Part shown: in pieces, positions 37,564 to 46,448 of the stretch
Layout: each line of letters begins with the position of its first letter
How positions within the stretch are numbered: the stretch's first letter is position 1
Assembly (NCBI RefSeq): GCF_000247645.1
Contig: NZ_AHWA01000005.1
Coordinates: 186,001-250,000, forward strand
DNA: 64,000 bases
Origin: Salinibacterium sp. PAMC 21357
GTDB taxonomy: Bacteria; Actinomycetota; Actinomycetes; Actinomycetales; Microbacteriaceae
Direction: 5' to 3'
The notes under the pieces: generated by a model
What the model saw: only the letters and a program-made list of their open reading frames with translations
The model's database searches: none
Told to the model about the DNA's origin: nothing
Program-made: the position numbers and the translations under genes

Positions 37564-38313
37564 ATGAGCGAATTTAACAAAACCCCCAGCCTCACGCTAT
37601 TGCCAGCTGTTGATGTTGCTGACGGCAAGGCAGTCCGCCTCACTCAAGGTGAAGCGGGAACCGAGAAGAGCTACGGTGACCCGTGCGCTGCAGCCCATGA
37701 CTGGGTTGATCAGGGCGCTGAGTGGATTCATCTGGTTGACCTCGATGCGGCCTTCGGCCGTGGCAACAACCAAGCGATGATCAAGAAGGTCATCAAGTCG
37801 ACGCCTAAGCGCGTCAACATCGAACTTTCTGGCGGCATCCGCGACGACGAGTCGTTGAAGGCTGCTCTCGCAACCGGCGCCAAGCGCATCAACCTCGGCA
37901 CGGCCGCACTCGAGAACCCCGAGTGGGCGGCGCACGTCATCGCTGAATACGGCGAGGCGATCGCTGTTGGTCTCGACGTGCGCGGTACTACTCTGGCTGC
38001 ACGTGGCTGGACTCAAGAGGGCGGCGACCTGTGGACGGTCCTCGAGCGCCTTGAAGCTGCTGGCTGCTGCCGCTACGTGGTCACTGATGTGACTAAAGAC
38101 GGCACGTTGCAAGGTCCAAACGTCGAGCTGCTTCGCCAGGTGATGGAGCGGACCCACCGTCCCGTCATCGCGTCCGGTGGGGTGTCGAGTCTTGATGACC
38201 TCATCGAGTTGCGTGAACTCGTGCCTCAGGGGCTCGAGGGTGCCATCATCGGTAAAGCTCTCTACGCCAAAGCCTTTACGCTCGCCGAGGCCCTCGACGT
38301 TTCGTCGCAGTAG
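37564..38313 (+). CDS. priA: Phosphoribosyl isomerase (HisA, possibly bifunctional PriA)
   Basis: TIM-barrel isomerase for ProFAR in histidine synthesis; in actinobacteria that lack trpF the same protein (PriA) also isomerises PRA in tryptophan synthesis. 249 aa. The first catalytic Asp is in [15 protein letters not shown], the second in [15 protein letters not shown]; phosphate loops are ELSGGIRDD and IASGGVSS. Whether it is bifunctional depends on the absence of trpF elsewhere, which this window cannot show. Confidence 0.93.
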   Translation: MSEFNKTPSLTLLPAVDVADGKAVRLTQGEAGTEKSYGDPCAAAHDWVDQGAEWIHLVDLDAAFGRGNNQAMIKKVIKSTPKRVNIELSGGIRDDESLKAALATGAKRINLGTAALENPEWAAHVIAEYGEAIAVGLDVRGTTLAARGWTQEGGDLWTVLERLEAAGCCRYVVTDVTKDGTLQGPNVELLRQVMERTHRPVIASGGVSSLDDLIELRELVPQGLEGAIIGKALYAKAFTLAEALDVSSQ

Positions 38314-38326
38314 TTAGTTTTCTGCG

Positions 38327-39109
38327 TTGGGTGCTGAAATGAATTCCACTGACTCGGCTGGCACTCCTTGGGAGGGTCGGTCATTCGATCCCAATCCGGC
38401 CCCCGATGATGACGGCACCGCTCCGCCAAAGTTGATGGCTACCATTACCCGTTTTCATCAAGGGGATGCCGCTGAGACCGACGTGATCGATGTCGTTCGG
38501 GAATCTCGCCTCCTTATCCCGTTGCTCGCTCGAGCGGGAGAGACGGCGACCAGCGATGCTGGCCTCACGATTGATAAGACTCAAGAGTTGTCAATTGTTA
38601 CGGTGACGGGCCCGGACGGCCGTGCCGTGTTGCCGGTATTCAGTTCCGTCAGCGCCATGAGCAAGTGGAACCCAGAAGCCCGGCCAGTGCCAGCAGCTGG
38701 TACCCGCGTCGCGCTTGCGGCCGCGAGCGAAAATACTGACCTCGTGATCATTGACCCCCTCAGCGATAGTGAGTTCGTGATCCGCCGGCCGGCACTTTGG
38801 GCCATCGCGCAGTCGACAGCGTGGATTCCAAGCTATTTGCGCGTGGATGTTCGTGACGAGTTCGCAGCGTCGGCGGCAGATGTAGACGACGTTGCTGAGG
38901 TGCAACTGCTGCCGGGGGATCCCGGCGCACGGTTGCACGGGCCAGAGTTAGTGGTTCAGATCGCCATGCGCCCGGGGCTCGACCGTGGGGCTCTCGATGC
39001 CACCATGGATCGCCTCCGGGAGCGTTGGGCGTTATCTGAACTCATTGCACAATCAGTCGACTCCTTGGCCGTGCAAGTCGTCCGTGCGCCGAGCGCTGAC
39101 GCTAGCTAA
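38327..39109 (+). CDS. SseB-family protein
   Basis: Cytosolic protein of about 260 residues with an SseB-like N-terminal domain (about 40-165: SRLLIPLLARAGE, PVFSSVSAMSKWNPEARPVPAAG, ALAAASENTDLVIIDP, a pattern conserved in actinobacterial SseB proteins following priA). Function unknown. The TTG at 38327 has TAGTTT (38315-38320) 6 nt upstream, like other leaderless genes here; ATG 38339 is the alternative, with a 12-nt leader and no SD. Confidence 0.82.
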   Translation: MGAEMNSTDSAGTPWEGRSFDPNPAPDDDGTAPPKLMATITRFHQGDAAETDVIDVVRESRLLIPLLARAGETATSDAGLTIDKTQELSIVTVTGPDGRAVLPVFSSVSAMSKWNPEARPVPAAGTRVALAAASENTDLVIIDPLSDSEFVIRRPALWAIAQSTAWIPSYLRVDVRDEFAASAADVDDVAEVQLLPGDPGARLHGPELVVQIAMRPGLDRGALDATMDRLRERWALSELIAQSVDSLAVQVVRAPSADAS

Positions 39110-39117
39110 TTATCTAG

Positions 39118-39147
39118 CCAACGCACGCCAAAGCACGCCAACGCACG
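39118..39147. repeat. Three tandem 10-bp repeats between convergent genes
   Basis: CCAACGCACG, CCAAAGCACG and CCAACGCACG are consecutive in the 58-bp gap between the SseB and DUF1844 stops. A fourth, degenerate GCACGCG follows. No stem-loop or T-run is seen. Confidence 0.8.
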
Positions 39148-39167
39148 GCACGCGAATCGCAGCGGGC

Positions 39168-39518
39168 TTAGTTGACGGGCCCGGTCCATTTTTCGCCCGG
39201 ACCCTGTCCCGGTGCGTCCGGGAAGGTTGACGCTTCGCGGAACGCCAGCTGAAGTGAACGCAGTCCGTCTCGAAGCGGTCGTGCGTGATGGTTGCCAATC
39301 TCAGGGGCTGCCGCGGTGACAAAGCCAGCTAGAGCGTTGATGAGTTTTCGGGCTTCATCGAGGTCTTTTTCTGCTTCAGCGTCTGGGCCATCTGAAAGTC
39401 CTAGCTTTACTGCGGTGGCGCTGAGCATGTGCACGGCAACGGTATTAATTACCTCGACCGCCGGTACCTCAGAGATGTCTCGTGCTTCGTTGACGTCGTC
39501 ATTGGTGAACTCGCTCAT
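39168..39518 (-). CDS. DUF1844 family protein
   Basis: Actinobacterial DUF1844 protein, 116 aa: an acidic N-terminus, then VINTVAVHMLSATAVKLGLSDG and DLDEARKLINALAGFVTAAAPEIG, the family core. No catalytic motif; the function is unknown. It is divergent from infC, a common arrangement in this phylum. AAGGA sits 3-8 nt before the ATG. Confidence 0.88.
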   Translation of the reverse strand: MSEFTNDDVNEARDISEVPAVEVINTVAVHMLSATAVKLGLSDGPDAEAEKDLDEARKLINALAGFVTAAAPEIGNHHARPLRDGLRSLQLAFREASTFPDAPGQGPGEKWTGPVN

Positions 39519-39549
39519 GATGTCCTTCGCTTATTGGGGTTAGCTCTGC

Positions 39550-39842
39550 TATCCTGATGCAGGCCCGGGGCTCGCCCCGGATACGAAAGTGGAGATTCTC
39601 CCACCTGTCAACCGCATACAAGGTTACCGGGTAGTTACACCCCGCATGGTTCGCTTGCGGTGCAGTACGTGTGATTAGTTCGCTGATCCTCGCGTTGTTC
39701 CGGATGTTTACCTGCAGCTTTAAAGGGTGATGCAGCATTAGCTGCGTGACGATCCTCTTTCGTGCCACGGCATCCGCCGAACTGCATTTTGTGAAACGTT
39801 CTGCGTTTTCGAAAAGCACCACGAACTGTAAGGAGAACACGC
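39550..39842 (+). promoter_or_regulatory. Long structured leader of the infC-rpmI-rplT operon
   Basis: A -10-like TATCCT (39550-39555) starts a ~280-nt leader without ORFs of note. It contains the perfect hairpin CCGGGG-CTCG-CCCCGG (39565-39580), a GGAG/CTCC hairpin just after it, and the long-range pair GCAGCT (39714-39719)/AGCTGC (39740-39745). It ends in AAGGAG (39830-39835). In other bacteria L20 or IF3 represses this operon through the leader; which protein acts here cannot be read from sequence. Confidence 0.6.
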
Positions 39843-40445
39843 ATCAGCGATCCCCGTACCAACGACCGAATCCGAGTCCCTGAGGTCCGTCTTGTCGGAC
39901 CCGCCGGTGAACAAGTCGGTGTCGTCTCTATAGACGTCGCCCTCAAGCTCGCCCAAGAGGCAGATCTTGATTTGGTTGAGGTTGCTCCCAGCTCCAAGCC
40001 TCCCGTTGCCAAGATCATGGATTACGGCAAGTTTAAGTACGAAGAGGCGCAGAAGGCGAAAGAAGCTCGTCGTAACCAGACGAACACGATCCTCAAAGAG
40101 GTTCGTTTTCGTTTGAAGATCGACACGCACGACTACGAAACTAAGCGCAAGCGCGCCGAGGGATTCCTCGCGGGCGGCGACAAGGTCAAAGCAATGATCT
40201 TGTTCCGTGGTCGTGAGCAGTCGCGCCCCGATCAGGGTGTGCGTTTGCTTCAGAAGTTTGCCGAAGATGTCTCGGAGTTCGGTTCAATCGAATCAACCCC
40301 GACAATTGACGGTCGCAACATGGTCATGATTATTGGCCCACACAAGACCAAGGCGACAGCGAAGGCTGAAGCCGAGGCCCGCAAGGTTGCTAACAAGAAG
40401 CCTCGTGAGGCAGAAGTTCCAGAGAAAGAGGAGAAAGATGCCTAA
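39843..40445 (+). CDS. infC: Translation initiation factor IF-3 (AUC start codon)
   Basis: Binds the 30S subunit and proofreads start codons. The mature family N-terminus [18 protein letters not shown] begins right after an ATC at 39843, and no ATG, GTG or TTG exists in this frame between the stop at 39792-39794 and that point. AAGGAG ends 7 nt before ATC, a perfect SD. infC in other bacteria also uses AUU or AUC, which IF-3 itself discriminates against, giving autoregulation. A gene finder would start at 39972 and lose 43 residues. The protein has 200 aa and overlaps rpmI by 8 nt. Confidence 0.93.
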   Translation: MSDPRTNDRIRVPEVRLVGPAGEQVGVVSIDVALKLAQEADLDLVEVAPSSKPPVAKIMDYGKFKYEEAQKAKEARRNQTNTILKEVRFRLKIDTHDYETKRKRAEGFLAGGDKVKAMILFRGREQSRPDQGVRLLQKFAEDVSEFGSIESTPTIDGRNMVMIIGPHKTKATAKAEAEARKVANKKPREAEVPEKEEKDA

Positions 40446-40632
40446 GCAGAAGACGCACTCAGGCACCAAGAAGCGTTTCAAGATCACCGGTAGCGGCAAG
40501 GTCATGAAGCAGCAGGCTGGTATGCGACACAACCTCGAGGTTAAGAGCGGAAAGCGCAAGCGCTCGCTCAACCAGGATCAGGTTCTGGCCCCGCAGGACG
40601 CCAAGACCATCAAGAAGCTTCTCGGTAAGTAA
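40438..40632 (+). CDS. rpmI: 50S ribosomal protein L35
   Basis: 64 residues, [20 protein letters not shown] then [24 protein letters not shown], a complete bL35. AGAGGAG precedes the ATG. The start overlaps the infC stop by 8 nt, so it is translationally coupled. Confidence 0.97.
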   Translation: MPKQKTHSGTKKRFKITGSGKVMKQQAGMRHNLEVKSGKRKRSLNQDQVLAPQDAKTIKKLLGK

Positions 40633-40650
40633 GGGTTTAGGAAATACATC

Positions 40651-41037
40651 ATGGCAAGAGTTAAGAGGGCGGTAAACGCTCACAAGAAGCGTCGGGTTAT
40701 TCTCGAACGCGCAAAGGGTTACCGCGGACAGCGTTCGCGTCTCTACCGCAAGGCCAAGGAGCAGGTTACTCACTCGCTCGTCTACGCATACCGCGACCGT
40801 CGCGCCCGCAAGGGTGAGTTCCGTCGTCTGTGGATCCAGCGCATCAACGCTGCATCGCGTGCAAACGGTCTCACGTACAACCGTCTTATCCAGGGCTTGA
40901 ACCTGGCTGGTGTGCAGGTCGACCGTCGTATCCTCGCTGACCTTGCGGTCACCGAGCCCGCTACGTTCGCGTCGTTGGTTGCAACCGCTAAGGCTGCACT
41001 TCCTGCTGACACTTCAGCACCGCGTTCGGCTGCGTAA
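40651..41037 (+). CDS. rplT: 50S ribosomal protein L20
   Basis: 128 residues, bL20: [40 protein letters not shown] and [19 protein letters not shown]. It is early in 50S assembly and is an autoregulator of this operon in some bacteria. Last gene of the operon, followed by a strong terminator. Confidence 0.97.
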   Translation: MARVKRAVNAHKKRRVILERAKGYRGQRSRLYRKAKEQVTHSLVYAYRDRRARKGEFRRLWIQRINAASRANGLTYNRLIQGLNLAGVQVDRRILADLAVTEPATFASLVATAKAALPADTSAPRSAA

Positions 41038-41059
41038 GTAGTCGCACCACACATCGTGC

Positions 41060-41104
41060 AACGGCACGCTGTACTGTCCATTTTGGTCAGCACAGCGTGC
41101 CGTT
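41060..41104 (+). terminator. Terminator of infC-rpmI-rplT
   Basis: AACGGCACGCTGT (41060-41072) and ACAGCGTGCCGTT (41092-41104) are a perfect 13-bp stem, followed by TCTCGTTTCT. It lies 23 bp after rplT and ends before the promoter of the methyltransferase gene. Confidence 0.88.
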
Positions 41105-41141
41105 TCTCGTTTCTGTGCCGGGGGAGTCTAGGGTTGGCGAC

Positions 41142-41945
41142 GTGATTGATAACCCGCGCTCACCACGCGTAAGAGCTGTGGCCAAACTTGAAAAGAAGAG
41201 TGCCCGGGCTGAGACTGGCCTTTTCCTCTTAGAAGGGCCGCAGTCAGTTGCTGAAGCCCTCAACTATCGGCCCGAGCTCCTCGTTGAGCTTTATGCCACC
41301 CCCACTGCGCTTGAGCGTCACACTGAGCTCGCGCGGGCGGCAGAAGAAGCCGGCATTGAGATTGAGTTTGTCACTGAGCAAGTGATCGAGACGATGGCCG
41401 ACACGGTAACTCCTCAGGGCGTTATTGCGGTCTGTCGCCAGTTTCCGACATCGGTAAAAGACATGCTTTCGGGTGGCCCTAAACTCATTGCGATCCTCGA
41501 AGAGGTTCGCGATCCTGGCAATGCGGGCACAATCATTCGTGCCGCGGATGCTGCTGGTGCCGATGGTGTCATTCTCACTGGTCGAAGCGTCGACCTTTAC
41601 AATCCCAAGGTCGTGCGCGCCACTACCGGTTCACTCTTCCACCTCCCGGTCGCGGTAGGCGTAGAGCTGGAAGATGTTCTGGAACGAGTCAAGGGCGCTG
41701 ACCTTCGCGTAATCGCCGCCGATGTCAAGGGTGGTGATTTGCTTGCTGCCCGCACAGAGGGAGTGCTCGATCATCCGACCGCTTGGTTGTTTGGTAACGA
41801 AGCTCGCGGTCTCACCGATGAGCACTACGCGCTGGCGGATTGGGTCATCTCGGTACCGATTTATGGCCACGCCGAGTCAATGAACTTGGCAACTGCCGCC
41901 TCGGTCTGCCTCTACGAAAGTGCATTTTCGCAACGTAGCCGCTGA
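41142..41945 (+). CDS. SpoU/TrmH-family RNA 2'-O-methyltransferase
   Basis: SPOUT methyltransferase with the knot motifs ILEEVRDPGNAGTIIRAADAAG, AWLFGNEARGL and ISVPIYGHAESMNLATAASVCLYE (motifs 1-3). The N-terminal part (VAKLEKKSARAETGLFLLEGPQSV) is the substrate-binding domain of the RlmB/TsnR type. GTG 41142 has TAGGGT (41129-41134) 7 nt upstream, so I take this leaderless start; an upstream TTG/GTG frame from 41097 overlaps the rplT terminator. It probably methylates 23S rRNA. Confidence 0.9.
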   Translation: MIDNPRSPRVRAVAKLEKKSARAETGLFLLEGPQSVAEALNYRPELLVELYATPTALERHTELARAAEEAGIEIEFVTEQVIETMADTVTPQGVIAVCRQFPTSVKDMLSGGPKLIAILEEVRDPGNAGTIIRAADAAGADGVILTGRSVDLYNPKVVRATTGSLFHLPVAVGVELEDVLERVKGADLRVIAADVKGGDLLAARTEGVLDHPTAWLFGNEARGLTDEHYALADWVISVPIYGHAESMNLATAASVCLYESAFSQRSR

Positions 41946-42017
41946 TCTGTGTCACGAGCGTGTTACATCTAGGCGTGCCGTTTGACCGTTCTTGCACGCG
42001 TGTGGTTGTCTTGCCAT

Positions 42018-42770
42018 ATGGCAGCACAGAGCGGTGAACCTCTGGTCGTAATTGACCATGTCAACAAACATTACGGTGAGCTGCACGTGCTCAAAGACAT
42101 CTCAACCACGATTCATCGTGGCGAGGTGGTGGTCGTAATCGGGCCAAGTGGTTCCGGAAAGTCCACGTTGTGTCGTGCCATCAACCGTCTCGAAACTATC
42201 GATGACGGCACGATCACCATCGATGGCAAGTTGCTTCCCGAAGAGGGAGCAGGACTCGCCAAGTTGCGTGCAGACGTGGGCATGGTGTTCCAGTCGTTCA
42301 ACCTCTTTGCCCACAAGACGATCCTTGAGAACGTCACGCTCGGCCCACGCCGCGTGCGCAAGCTCGGCAAGGCCGAGGCCGACAAGCACGCGATGGAGCT
42401 TCTCGATCGCGTGGGAATCGCCAATCAGGCATCCAAGATGCCCGCTCAACTTTCTGGTGGTCAGCAGCAACGTGTCGCAATCGCACGTTCGCTAGCGATG
42501 GACCCCAAGATCATTCTGCTGGACGAGCCAACCTCTGCTCTTGACCCCGAGATGATCAACGAGGTGCTCGATGTCATGGTGCAGCTCGCCAAGGATGGCA
42601 TGACGATGCTCGTTGTGACTCACGAAATGGGCTTCGCGCGCAAGGCAGCTGACCGCGTTATTTTCATGGCGGATGGCGAAATTGTTGAAGAGGCAGAGCC
42701 TGAGCAGTTCTTCACGAACCCCCAATCTCCGAGGGCGCAAGACTTCCTCTCAAAAATCCTTACTCACTAA
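42018..42770 (+). CDS. gluA: Glutamate-type amino acid ABC transporter, ATP-binding protein
   Basis: Polar amino acid importer ATPase, about 250 aa. Walker A GPSGSGKST, Q-loop MVFQSFNLF, signature [17 protein letters not shown], Walker B IILLDEPTSALDPE, switch VTHEMGFAR. The order gluA-B-C-D matches the C. glutamicum glutamate uptake operon. ATG 42018: TTGACC (41982-41987), 18 nt and a weak TTGTCT (42006-42011) end 6 nt before it, again consistent with a leaderless mRNA. Confidence 0.93.
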   Translation: MAAQSGEPLVVIDHVNKHYGELHVLKDISTTIHRGEVVVVIGPSGSGKSTLCRAINRLETIDDGTITIDGKLLPEEGAGLAKLRADVGMVFQSFNLFAHKTILENVTLGPRRVRKLGKAEADKHAMELLDRVGIANQASKMPAQLSGGQQQRVAIARSLAMDPKIILLDEPTSALDPEMINEVLDVMVQLAKDGMTMLVVTHEMGFARKAADRVIFMADGEIVEEAEPEQFFTNPQSPRAQDFLSKILTH

Positions 42771-42808
42771 AACAGCGGGTAATTTCACCACAGCATAAGG
42801 AGAAAAAT

Positions 42809-43684
42809 ATGAGGCTCAAAAAAGGCCTATCGATCTCTGCTATTGCGCTTGCCGGCCTCCTGGGCTTGAGCGCGTGTGCAGCAGACACCGGTACCGGTAC
42901 CACTGACCCCGAGATCGTTGTTCCTGAGTTCGAAGCAGGAACCACCATGGCTGACCTTGCCGACGCTGGCAAGATCACCATCGGTACTAAGTTCGACCAG
43001 CCGCTGTTCGGCCTCAAGGGTCCGTCGGGCGAACCTGTCGGTTTCGACGTCGAAATTGGCAAGATCATTGCTGCATCGCTCGGTATTAGCGAAGACAACA
43101 TCGAATGGGTTGAAACGGTTTCTGCAAACCGCGAGACGTTCATTGAGAACGGCACCGTCGACATCGTCATCGCTACCTACACGATCAACGACAAGCGCAA
43201 GGAAGTTATCTCCTTCGCTGGCCCGTACTACAACGCTGGCCAGGACATCCTCGTTCTCGAAGGTAACCCCGAGGGCATCTCAGGCCCCGAGGACCTCGCA
43301 GGCAAGGACGTCTGCAGTGTTGCTGGCTCGACCTCAGAGAAAAACATTGCTGAGTACGGCGTCAACCTCATCACCACTGACACGTACTCGAACTGCCTTG
43401 AGCCGCTTCGTAGCGGCACAGTTGTTGCTGTCACGACTGACAACGTGATCTTGGCTGGACTTGCCGACCAGAACGCCGGCGAGTTCGAAGTTCTCAGCAA
43501 CCCGTTCACCGAAGAGCCTTACGGCATCGGTCTCGGTCACGATGACGACGCCTTCCGCGACTACATCAACGACGTGCTTGAGGGCTCGTACGACGATGGC
43601 ACGTGGGACAGCGCTTGGGAAGAAACTGCAGGCAAGGTCCTGAAGCTTCCGACCCCTCCCGCTGTAGACCGTTACAGCAACTAG
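42809..43684 (+). CDS. gluB: Glutamate-type ABC transporter substrate-binding lipoprotein
   Basis: Extracytoplasmic amino acid receptor, 291 aa. The lipoprotein signal ends in the lipobox LSAC (Cys about residue 22). The binding-protein core has ITIGTKFDQPLFGLKGPSGEPVGFDVEIG and ANRETFIENGTVDIVIATYTI, typical of cluster 3 (polar amino acids). AAGGAG precedes the ATG. A strong hairpin separates it from gluC, as is common where the receptor must exceed the permease. Confidence 0.93.
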   Translation: MRLKKGLSISAIALAGLLGLSACAADTGTGTTDPEIVVPEFEAGTTMADLADAGKITIGTKFDQPLFGLKGPSGEPVGFDVEIGKIIAASLGISEDNIEWVETVSANRETFIENGTVDIVIATYTINDKRKEVISFAGPYYNAGQDILVLEGNPEGISGPEDLAGKDVCSVAGSTSEKNIAEYGVNLITTDTYSNCLEPLRSGTVVAVTTDNVILAGLADQNAGEFEVLSNPFTEEPYGIGLGHDDDAFRDYINDVLEGSYDDGTWDSAWEETAGKVLKLPTPPAVDRYSN

Positions 43685-43691
43685 TGTCACC

Positions 43692-43724
43692 GGTGCCCAC
43701 CTGCGGCTAACGCAGGTGGGCACC
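43692..43724 (+). terminator. Intercistronic hairpin between gluB and gluC
   Basis: GGTGCCCACCTGCG, loop GCTAA, CGCAGGTGGGCACC: a perfect 14-bp stem followed by TTTCACG. It begins 8 bp after gluB. The short U-run suggests partial termination or 3' protection of the gluAB message, lowering permease expression. Confidence 0.85.
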
Positions 43725-43761
43725 TTTCACGTCACGATCACTTAATTATCAGGAGGCCCGG

Positions 43762-44430
43762 ATGGACGTCATCTCCAATGCGATCGACGCCCTTGTCGAC
43801 ATTACGCCGCTCTATATGGAAGGCTTTCTGCTGACGCTGGCTCTTCTGGGCATCTCCGGTCTGGGGGCTTTTGTTCTCGGGATCGTTATCGCAACGATGC
43901 GAATTTCGCCGGTACCCGCGTTGCGGTTGTTCGCAACCATATATACGGAGATACTGCGCAATATCCCGTTGCTCCTCGTCCTATTCTTCTGCGCCTACGT
44001 CCTTCCAATTTTGGGAGTGAGCTCAGACTTCTTCCTCCTCGCAGTGCTCGGACTGACTCTCTACACGTCACCATTTGTTGCCGAGGCCGTGCGATCTGGT
44101 TTCAACGGCGTGCCAGTCGGACAGGCTGAAGCCGCCCGAAGCATCGGCATGGGCTTCACCCAAACTGTAGGGCTGATCATCCTGCCGCAGGCTGGGCGAA
44201 TGGTCGTTCCTCCATTGATCAACGTCTTTATTGCTCTCACGAAGAACACGTCAGTTGCCGGAATCTTCTTCGTCAACGAACTCTTCAAAGCGACCTACGC
44301 AGCCGCGCGAGATAACGGTGACGTCGTCGTGCTCACCCTGGTTTACGCTGTGGCGCTCTATCTCGCCATTACTGTCCCGCTCGGCCTCATAGCCGGAGCG
44401 ATCGAGAAGAAGGTTATGGTGCTGCGATGA
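43762..44430 (+). CDS. gluC: Glutamate-type ABC transporter permease
   Basis: Membrane subunit, 222 aa, about five TMs. The EAA loop is EAVRSGFNGVPVGQAEAARSIGMG. GGAGG upstream of ATG 43762. Its end overlaps gluD by 4 nt (ATGA). Confidence 0.92.
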   Translation: MDVISNAIDALVDITPLYMEGFLLTLALLGISGLGAFVLGIVIATMRISPVPALRLFATIYTEILRNIPLLLVLFFCAYVLPILGVSSDFFLLAVLGLTLYTSPFVAEAVRSGFNGVPVGQAEAARSIGMGFTQTVGLIILPQAGRMVVPPLINVFIALTKNTSVAGIFFVNELFKATYAAARDNGDVVVLTLVYAVALYLAITVPLGLIAGAIEKKVMVLR

Positions 44431-45356
44431 GCATGACTGTTCTCTACGATGCCCCCGGTCCTAAGACCCGGCGCAATTCGACAATCGCTTCAGTGATTAG
44501 CGCTGTCGCTATTTTGGCGGGTTTGGCGTGGGTATTTTTCACTCTCGCGGCTCCTCGAGTTAGCGCAAACGGTGCCGAGCAGCCTGGCATGTTCGACGAG
44601 TCACGACTCGACATTCTGAGTGATCCCGAAGTCTGGGGTGCATTTGGTGGAGGTGTCGTAGACACACTCCGTATGGCAGGGGCTGCCGCTATTCTCGCAA
44701 TCGTCGTCGGAATCTTGTTTTCGTTTGGCCGCACAGCGGCATCCAAATGGATACGAGTACCCACCTCGATTCTTCTCGAGCTGTTTCGAGGAATGCCGCT
44801 TCTTCTTCTGATTCTGTTCGTCTTCCTCCTTTTCTCGACGGGGAGCTACTGGGCTGGAGTCCTCGGACTGGGGATTTATAACGGTGCGATCATTGGTGAA
44901 GCATTGCGCGCCGGCATCGTCTCATTGCCCAAGGGGCAACGAGAAGGCGGACTCTCGGTTGGGCTAACCTCGCTTCAGACTCGCTTCCTCATTGAGTTCC
45001 CGCAGGCGTTCCGCCAAATGCTGCCGATTATTCTTGCGCAGCTTGTTGTGCTCCTCAAAGACACGTCGCTGGCCTACGTCGTGGGGTATCCAGAGCTAGC
45101 GCGCACGATCAAGAACCTTCAGAATTTCTACGGTAGCCGCTACCTCTTCACTCTGTTTGCGGTCGGTTTTGTCATCTACTTGGTGATGAACCTGACGCTG
45201 TCGTACATCGCTCGCTATGCCGCAAAGCGCAGCGGACCGAAGCTGGGAAAGATCACGCCTGAGGCCCCCAAAATTCCCGGCGCTGAAGGTACTCGTGCGA
45301 TCACGATGCCTCGTGGTGGCAGTCAGCATGGAGAAGCCGGCAATTCGCACTGGTAG
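44427..45356 (+). CDS. gluD: Glutamate-type ABC transporter permease
   Basis: Second membrane subunit, 309 aa. TM1 (about 22-42) is followed by an extracytoplasmic stretch, four to five further TMs and the EAA loop GEALRAGIVSLPKGQREGGLSVGL. The C-terminus is a hydrophilic tail of about 40 residues. It forms the pore with GluC; ends 51 bp before pheS. Confidence 0.92.
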   Translation: MSMTVLYDAPGPKTRRNSTIASVISAVAILAGLAWVFFTLAAPRVSANGAEQPGMFDESRLDILSDPEVWGAFGGGVVDTLRMAGAAAILAIVVGILFSFGRTAASKWIRVPTSILLELFRGMPLLLLILFVFLLFSTGSYWAGVLGLGIYNGAIIGEALRAGIVSLPKGQREGGLSVGLTSLQTRFLIEFPQAFRQMLPIILAQLVVLLKDTSLAYVVGYPELARTIKNLQNFYGSRYLFTLFAVGFVIYLVMNLTLSYIARYAAKRSGPKLGKITPEAPKIPGAEGTRAITMPRGGSQHGEAGNSHW

Positions 45357-45383
45357 CTCTCCTTCGGACGCGGATGGCAGTGA

Positions 45384-46447
<1,064 letters not shown>

Positions 46448-46448
<1 letters not shown>

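Noticed and set aside
41097-41141. Earlier start of the SpoU methyltransferase
   Set aside because: It would begin inside the rplT terminator stem and upstream of the -10 TAGGGT.
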